From contig JBQNBA010000024.1 in the NCBI GenBank assembly GCA_052170175.1, positions 1 through 15,594 on the forward strand: a stretch of 15,594 nucleotides of DNA, written 5' to 3'. This document shows positions 12,845 through 15,594 of the stretch, piece by piece; within the stretch, counting starts at the first letter, position 1; every line of letters begins with the position of its first letter. A program made the position numbers and the translations under genes. The notes beneath the pieces are model-generated. The model was not told the origin of the DNA. It did no database searches and saw only the letters and a list, made by a program, of their open reading frames with translations. The stretch comes from JAAYFO01 sp052170175 (GTDB taxonomy: Bacteria; Spirochaetota; Spirochaetia; Sphaerochaetales; Sphaerochaetaceae).

Positions 12845-13445
12845 GTTCTATTTCAAGCATAGGTTTTCCGATGATCTTGATTTATTTGTCAACAACGAAA
12901 TCGGATTCCCTGACGATGTTGCAAAAGCAATCAAGAAGATAGCGGCCGATACACATGTCGAGGTCATTCCCGCTTCCATAATCAGTTCTCCCAGCTTTTA
13001 TGAGATTTCCTATAGAGATTCCTTGTCTGGTGCGGTATTGAAAATTGATTTCGTCAATGATGTTCCGTTCCACATTGGTGATTTGAGCAAAGCAGAGGAA
13101 TTCTCAAGGATTGATTCAATTGACAATATACTTTCAAATAAACTTTCAGCAGTCATTGGCCGAAGTGAAATCAAAGATGCGGTCGATATAAGGGAAATCT
13201 GCCTTCATCATGAATTCAACTGGAGCAGCATCATGGAAGCGGCCTCACAGAAGGAAGCCTTCATGGATACTGATTTTCTTTGCAGCGCATTGTCAGATGT
13301 AAAGGAATCGGATTTGAAACAAATCAAATGGATAAGCGAACCAGAATTCAGCCAGTTCAAGGCTGATATTGATGTGATTTGCAAGGATATGATTCTGCTT
13401 TCGGAAAACAGGCTTTGCAGGCGGCAAAAGAAGAGAAACTGCTAA
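12726..13445 (+). CDS. AbiEii/AbiGii-type nucleotidyltransferase, candidate toxin
   Basis: 239 residues with the minimal nucleotidyltransferase fold of the AbiEii/AbiGii (MenT-like) group, toxins that transfer nucleotides to RNA in characterised members. Catalytic signatures are FYLTGGTALSR (30-40), HRFSDDLDLF (45-54, metal-binding aspartates) and a third acidic position in VLKIDFV (Asp108). The segment DNILSNKLSAVIGRSEIKDAVDI (133-155) matches the family's later conserved block. Start: MTSYMEYYRESLYPFQDRIL at 12726 resembles the usual beginning of these proteins. It lies 119 nt inside the upstream gene and has no strong own Shine-Dalgarno (AGAGGTAA at about 12716 is near), so translation may be coupled. 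No truncation is seen, and it looks intact. Confidence 0.85.
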   Translation: MTSYMEYYRESLYPFQDRILKSVESLSLPFYLTGGTALSRFYFKHRFSDDLDLFVNNEIGFPDDVAKAIKKIAADTHVEVIPASIISSPSFYEISYRDSLSGAVLKIDFVNDVPFHIGDLSKAEEFSRIDSIDNILSNKLSAVIGRSEIKDAVDIREICLHHEFNWSSIMEAASQKEAFMDTDFLCSALSDVKESDLKQIKWISEPEFSQFKADIDVICKDMILLSENRLCRRQKKRNC

Positions 13446-13493
13446 CAGCGTTGAATGCGCCAATGTACAAAGTGACAATAATTTTCTGTTTTT

Positions 13494-13694
13494 CTACATG
13501 TTGCACAGACTTTTTTCTCTTTTCAGCCAATTTCTTACAGTTTGTGCGGTAACGTTGAATTCCTTGGCGATTTTGGTTGCAGGAACCCCATCGTTGTGCA
13601 ACCGCATAATATTATCCTTGTAGGCATCGAGACCGAAACTATATGAACCTTTAGGACTGCCGGGTTTCCTGCCTCCTTTCCTTGCAGCCGCCAA
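13494..13694 (-). pseudogene. C-terminal fragment of a serine recombinase/resolvase-like protein
   Basis: 66 codons from a TTG at 13694. It begins AAARKGGRKPGSPKGS, like the linker before the DNA-binding domain of resolvases and invertases. A helix-turn-helix follows: NIMRLHNDGVPATKIAKEFNVTAQTVRNWLKRE. The catalytic N-terminal domain with the active serine is absent. Upstream sequence is instead a Fic fragment in an adjacent frame, and the join falls near 13694. It could still be expressed as a small DNA-binding protein. An alternative is a stand-alone helix-turn-helix protein, but the linker argues for a recombinase end. Confidence 0.6.
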
Positions 13695-13953
13695 CGCCGC
13701 TTCTGATCATTTCATGATTGGCCACCAATTGAGCAGTACGCTTGTTTCCATCTTCAAAATACTGCCCTTTCATTATGGCAAGCATCAATTCCAAGCTCCT
13801 TTGGGTGGAGTTCTCTATTGACCGTATTCTCTGAAGCTTCTCTTCGATTCCCTGCACGGTTGGCAATTCGGGTTTCCAAGAAGTCCCTGAAATGCGAACA
13901 TCCACTTCACGTATCATACTGGCATTCCGCATGATATTGCTTTCTATCATCAT
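13651..13953 (-). pseudogene. internal fragment of a Fic-family protein with shared 5' leader
   Basis: The frame opens at tandem ATGs (13953, 13950) inside the right inverted repeat, behind GGGGAG. It soon reads REVDVRISGTSWKPELP, then SLELMLAIMKGQYF and the Fic-core-like EDGNKRTAQLVANHEMI. Fic enzymes modify target proteins with AMP or related groups, using HPFxxGN(G/K)R. Here the His position is Gln (QYFEDGNKR), as I recall for a divergent Fic group. The N-terminal third expected of the family is missing. After MIRSG the frame runs into unrelated sequence (GCKERRQE) and stops, where a recombinase fragment continues in another frame. It is therefore deleted at both ends and probably non-functional. 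Confidence 0.65.
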
Positions 13954-14026
13954 TCTCCCCTTGAAAAGCTTTCCGCATTTTCATCATTTCCAGGCTACGG
14001 ACATTGCGACAATAACCAATATATGC
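13946..14026 (-). repeat. inverted repeat, right copy (81 bp)
   Basis: Reverse-complement partner of 12240-12321, lacking one A. It contains the same GGGGAG site and ATG codons, here leading leftward into the internal Fic fragment. The copies enclose about 1.6 kb holding the promoter, the toxin-antitoxin pair and the recombinase fragment. Confidence 0.95.
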
Positions 14027-14045
14027 AATAAAATAACAATAATAG

Positions 14046-14060
14046 ACAAGCGCCGCTTGT
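14046..14060 (-). terminator. possible weak terminator after the integrase
   Basis: ACAAGC-GGC-GCTTGT on the minus strand (6-bp stem, 3-nt loop; a 15-bp near-palindrome), followed by U-rich sequence with interspersed A and G. It lies 52 bp after the integrase stop. The tail is not a clean U run, so efficiency is doubtful; it could instead be a protein-binding palindrome. Confidence 0.35.
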
Positions 14061-14112
14061 GCATAACTGGGGAAAGTCGCGAAACGTTGCCATTTTCCAG
14101 GATTTTCAAGAG

Positions 14113-15132
14113 TCAAAGCTTATTGCATTTGCTCCGCTGAATCTCATTTATTTCCTTTGAGATGTCTTTCTGGGGATTCAAATCGGTGTAGTGGGAAATC
14201 ATGCTGCTTGTCGAATGGCCTGTGAGCATCTTTATTTTCTCAGGATGCATGCCAGCGTTCACGCAATCTGTTACGAATTTGTGACGCCACGAGTGAAAGG
14301 TTATATTTCGGTCTTTTATTTCCTGCTTGCTGATGCCAATCTTCTGAAGAGCGGCATACAAAGCCTTTCGTCCATTCCTTGAATCCATCGGCTTGCTGTC
14401 TGAGACTGTAAAGATAAATCGAGAGTCATTATGCGGGTTGGAATGGTATATCGACAGCAATAATCTATAAATTCCGGCGGTGATTGGTATGTCTCTTTTC
14501 TTCGATGTTTTCGTAGTCCCCATCCCGAATTTCTCTGAATAGCTCTTGTTCACCCTTATTTCGTGTTCAGAGATATCATCAATAGTAAGTGCGATGATCT
14601 CGCCTGCTCTCATCCCTGTCAGATTTGCCACTAGATTATATCCGTAATAGCATAGCTTGCCTTTCCAGATTTCATTGATTGCATTATAGGCGAAAAGACG
14701 GCTGCATTCTTCATCCGTAAGAAGCTCTCGCTTTACTGCATCGACACAACGTGATACGGTTCCTTTCACCGGATTCAATCCTATCATCTCTTTTTTCACC
14801 GCCTCCTCCATCATTATCATCATTATTGACCATATGTTGTTGATGGTCTTGGGAGCCAGGCCGTGCTTTGATTTCAATATGCGGAGGAAATGAGTTATCA
14901 TTTCGGAATTGATATCAATGAGATTGAATGTGCCGAAATAAGGCATTAAGTAATGGGTCGTCCATTGGCGCCCCGTTGTCACATAGCTTTGTTTGATGCC
15001 TGGATGCTCTTTGGATCCTGCCTCGCGGCGGGCAATTACATATGGGCATTTATCCCACAACCACCAGTTTCGTGCGTATTCTCCAAACGTGATATCTGTT
15101 TGCGAAGACGATTGCTGATGTTCCTGAGTCAA
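14113..15132 (-). CDS. tyrosine recombinase/phage-type integrase, core-binding and catalytic domains
   Basis: Site-specific recombinase that integrates and excises mobile DNA. The core-binding domain covers about residues 14-115 (ITFGEYARNWWLWDKCPYV opening, typical of Tn916/phage-type integrases). The catalytic domain has the full active site: Arg175 in TGMRAGEI, Lys208 in TTKTSKKRDIPI, His280 and Arg283 in FHSWRHKF, His306 in LTGHS and Tyr315 in SHYTDL. Nothing catalytic is missing. The longest frame starts at TTG 15132 without a convincing ribosome-binding site. The AP2-like arm domain normally fused in front is present upstream in a different frame (15050-15340), with a strong start at 15340. 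This points to a single-base frameshift. If so, the protein shown is only active if made from an internal start. Confidence 0.85.
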   Translation of the reverse strand: MTQEHQQSSSQTDITFGEYARNWWLWDKCPYVIARREAGSKEHPGIKQSYVTTGRQWTTHYLMPYFGTFNLIDINSEMITHFLRILKSKHGLAPKTINNIWSIMMIMMEEAVKKEMIGLNPVKGTVSRCVDAVKRELLTDEECSRLFAYNAINEIWKGKLCYYGYNLVANLTGMRAGEIIALTIDDISEHEIRVNKSYSEKFGMGTTKTSKKRDIPITAGIYRLLLSIYHSNPHNDSRFIFTVSDSKPMDSRNGRKALYAALQKIGISKQEIKDRNITFHSWRHKFVTDCVNAGMHPEKIKMLTGHSTSSMISHYTDLNPQKDISKEINEIQRSKCNKL

Positions 15133-15340
15133 GCTCCATCGAGAGGCTGCAACCGAATAGCTTCTTCAACCTGTTTGGTTCGCAGAGTAGAGTTTCTACG
15201 TACATGATGGCTTTCTCCTTGGATGTGCAGCCTGTGGTTCTCGCCTTTCTCCTGCCATCAATATAGACGCGAAAGTACCAGATTCTTTTCCCTTTTTTTG
15301 TTTTCACGGGATAAAGCGTGTATCTTCGTCTGAATCTCAT
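15050..15340 (-). pseudogene. frameshifted N-terminal arm-binding (AP2-like) domain of the integrase
   Basis: From the ATG at 15340, with AGGAG 8 nt upstream, the frame gives MRFRRRYTLYPVKTKKGKRI, then WYFRVYIDGRRKARTTGCTSKEKAIMYV (split here by the reader's eye into strands and helix), the AP2-like arm-type DNA-binding domain of Tn916/phage-like integrases. After about residue 65 the frame leaves the family pattern and ends at 15050. The catalytic frame is one base out. The distance from 15340 to the integrase stop is 1228 nt, one base more than a multiple of three. One extra base between about 15170 and 15115 would explain this. Real mutation, sequencing error and recoding cannot be told apart here. 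Confidence 0.7.
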
Positions 15341-15501
15341 CGGATATCTCCTTGTGTTTCTATAACAGCAGATGCAAGAGACTTTGTGGAGTGGGTTTTG
15401 TGTGCCATTATGTTGCAAAAGTGTTCCAATGCCTGTTTTTCCCTATTTCCAAGCCGTATTAAAAAGTTCAATTGGCTAGAATTTGGTCGGAAAATGGTCA
15501 T
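15337..15501 (-). CDS. small protein coupled to the integrase
   Basis: 54 residues from the ATG at 15501 (another ATG at 15516). Its stop overlaps the integrase start as ATGA, and the integrase ribosome-binding site lies in its last codons, so translation is probably coupled. The sequence is polar and helical, with LNFLIRLGNREKQALEHF and KSLASAVIET, a size and pattern compatible with a small DNA-binding or accessory factor such as an excisionase. I do not recognise a family. Its own ribosome-binding site is weak. Confidence 0.45.
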   Translation of the reverse strand: MTIFRPNSSQLNFLIRLGNREKQALEHFCNIMAHKTHSTKSLASAVIETQGDIR

Positions 15502-15516
15502 ACTTGCTCGGCGCAT

Positions 15517-15549
15517 AAAAAAAACAACTCCATGCACCACATGGAGTTG
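15517..15549 (-). terminator. perfect intrinsic terminator
   Basis: On the minus strand CAACTCCATG (15549-15540), a 5-nt loop, the exact complement CATGGAGTTG (15534-15525), then eight T (15524-15517). It ends a transcription unit coming from beyond the right edge and isolates it from the integrase region. Confidence 0.93.
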
Positions 15550-15553
15550 CATA

Positions 15554-15592
15554 CTATGAGTGCGACGGGATTCCCTCCAGGGCTTTGGGGAG
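15554..15592 (-). CDS. possible 3' end of a gene entering from the right edge
   Basis: One minus frame reads LPKALEGIPSHS and stops with TAG at 15556-15554, only 4 nt before the terminator stem. This is the usual layout of a gene end. Twelve codons are too few to identify a family. An RNA gene ending here is an alternative. Confidence 0.35.
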   Translation of the reverse strand, partial: LPKALEGIPSHS

Positions 15593-15594
15593 GA

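Noticed and set aside
12240..14026. Inverted repeats as ends of an insertion sequence
   Set aside because: No transposase between them, the repeats contain gene-start signals, and no flanking target duplication was found.
13907..14116. 69-codon minus-strand frame through the right inverted repeat
   Set aside because: It contains the same peptide as the left small frame but only through shared DNA; the 1-bp indel changes its upstream part and no start signal is seen. Kept only as repeat evidence.
15120..15150. prfB-like programmed +1 frameshift in the integrase
   Set aside because: A CTTGAC string resembles the release-factor site, but no stop codon occurs there in the arm-domain frame and no spaced Shine-Dalgarno is seen; plain mutation or sequencing error is simpler.
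15550..15594. Possible tRNA 3' end at the right edge as integrase target
   Set aside because: Sequence before the terminator lacks a GTTCGA-type T-arm and CCA end; a protein-coding end with a TAG stop fits better.
1..15594. CRISPR arrays, rRNA, tRNA and riboswitches
   Set aside because: No regularly spaced repeats with unique spacers and no conserved RNA motifs were seen on either strand by eye.

Overview
The window looks like chromosomal DNA of a diderm bacterium, most likely a host-associated spirochaete (Treponema/Sphaerochaeta-like). This is inferred from c-di-AMP synthesis (cdaA-cdaR) occurring beside a patatin protein with a C-terminal beta-barrel and an exported FKBP, and from moderately high GC in the core. 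No rRNA or tRNA gene was found, so the taxonomic assignment is tentative.

Left part (1-4050), minus strand: one compact transcription unit reads glpK, cdaA, cdaR, acpS, truA and then an unidentified gene running off the left edge. Gaps are 9 bp or less and two junctions are 4-bp ATGA overlaps. It joins glycerol phosphorylation, c-di-AMP synthesis and its membrane regulator, acyl-carrier-protein activation and tRNA pseudouridylation. A spacer of about 240 bp (4051-4288) holds divergent promoters and a purine-rich tandem repeat.

Middle part (4289-11763), plus strand: def and fmt (N-formyl-methionine metabolism), a patatin phospholipase with a predicted outer-membrane barrel, a YhcC-type radical SAM protein whose N-terminus is a 12-bp minisatellite, a small VanZ-like membrane protein, an exported FKBP-type prolyl isomerase, an HdeD/DUF308-like membrane protein and radC. 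The first five overlap or nearly touch.

Right part (11764-15516) is accessory DNA with visibly lower GC. It holds a toxin-antitoxin-like pair with its own consensus-like promoter: a small conserved-looking protein followed by an AbiEii-type nucleotidyltransferase, overlapping out of frame by 119 nt. The pair is flanked by an 81/82-bp near-perfect inverted repeat. Each repeat copy carries the same Shine-Dalgarno and start codons and leads into a different fragment of a Fic-family gene. One Fic fragment is joined to a serine-recombinase-like C-terminal fragment. A tyrosine recombinase follows. Its AP2-like arm domain is in another reading frame, so it is frameshifted or internally started. A small gene is translationally coupled in front of it. 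A perfect intrinsic terminator (15517-15549) closes a transcription unit entering from the right edge and probably marks the boundary of the accessory region.

The accessory region is the best candidate for something new. It is either a decaying integrative element carrying an overlapped toxin-antitoxin module, or a recombination switch in which the inverted repeats exchange the coding sequence placed behind one translation start.
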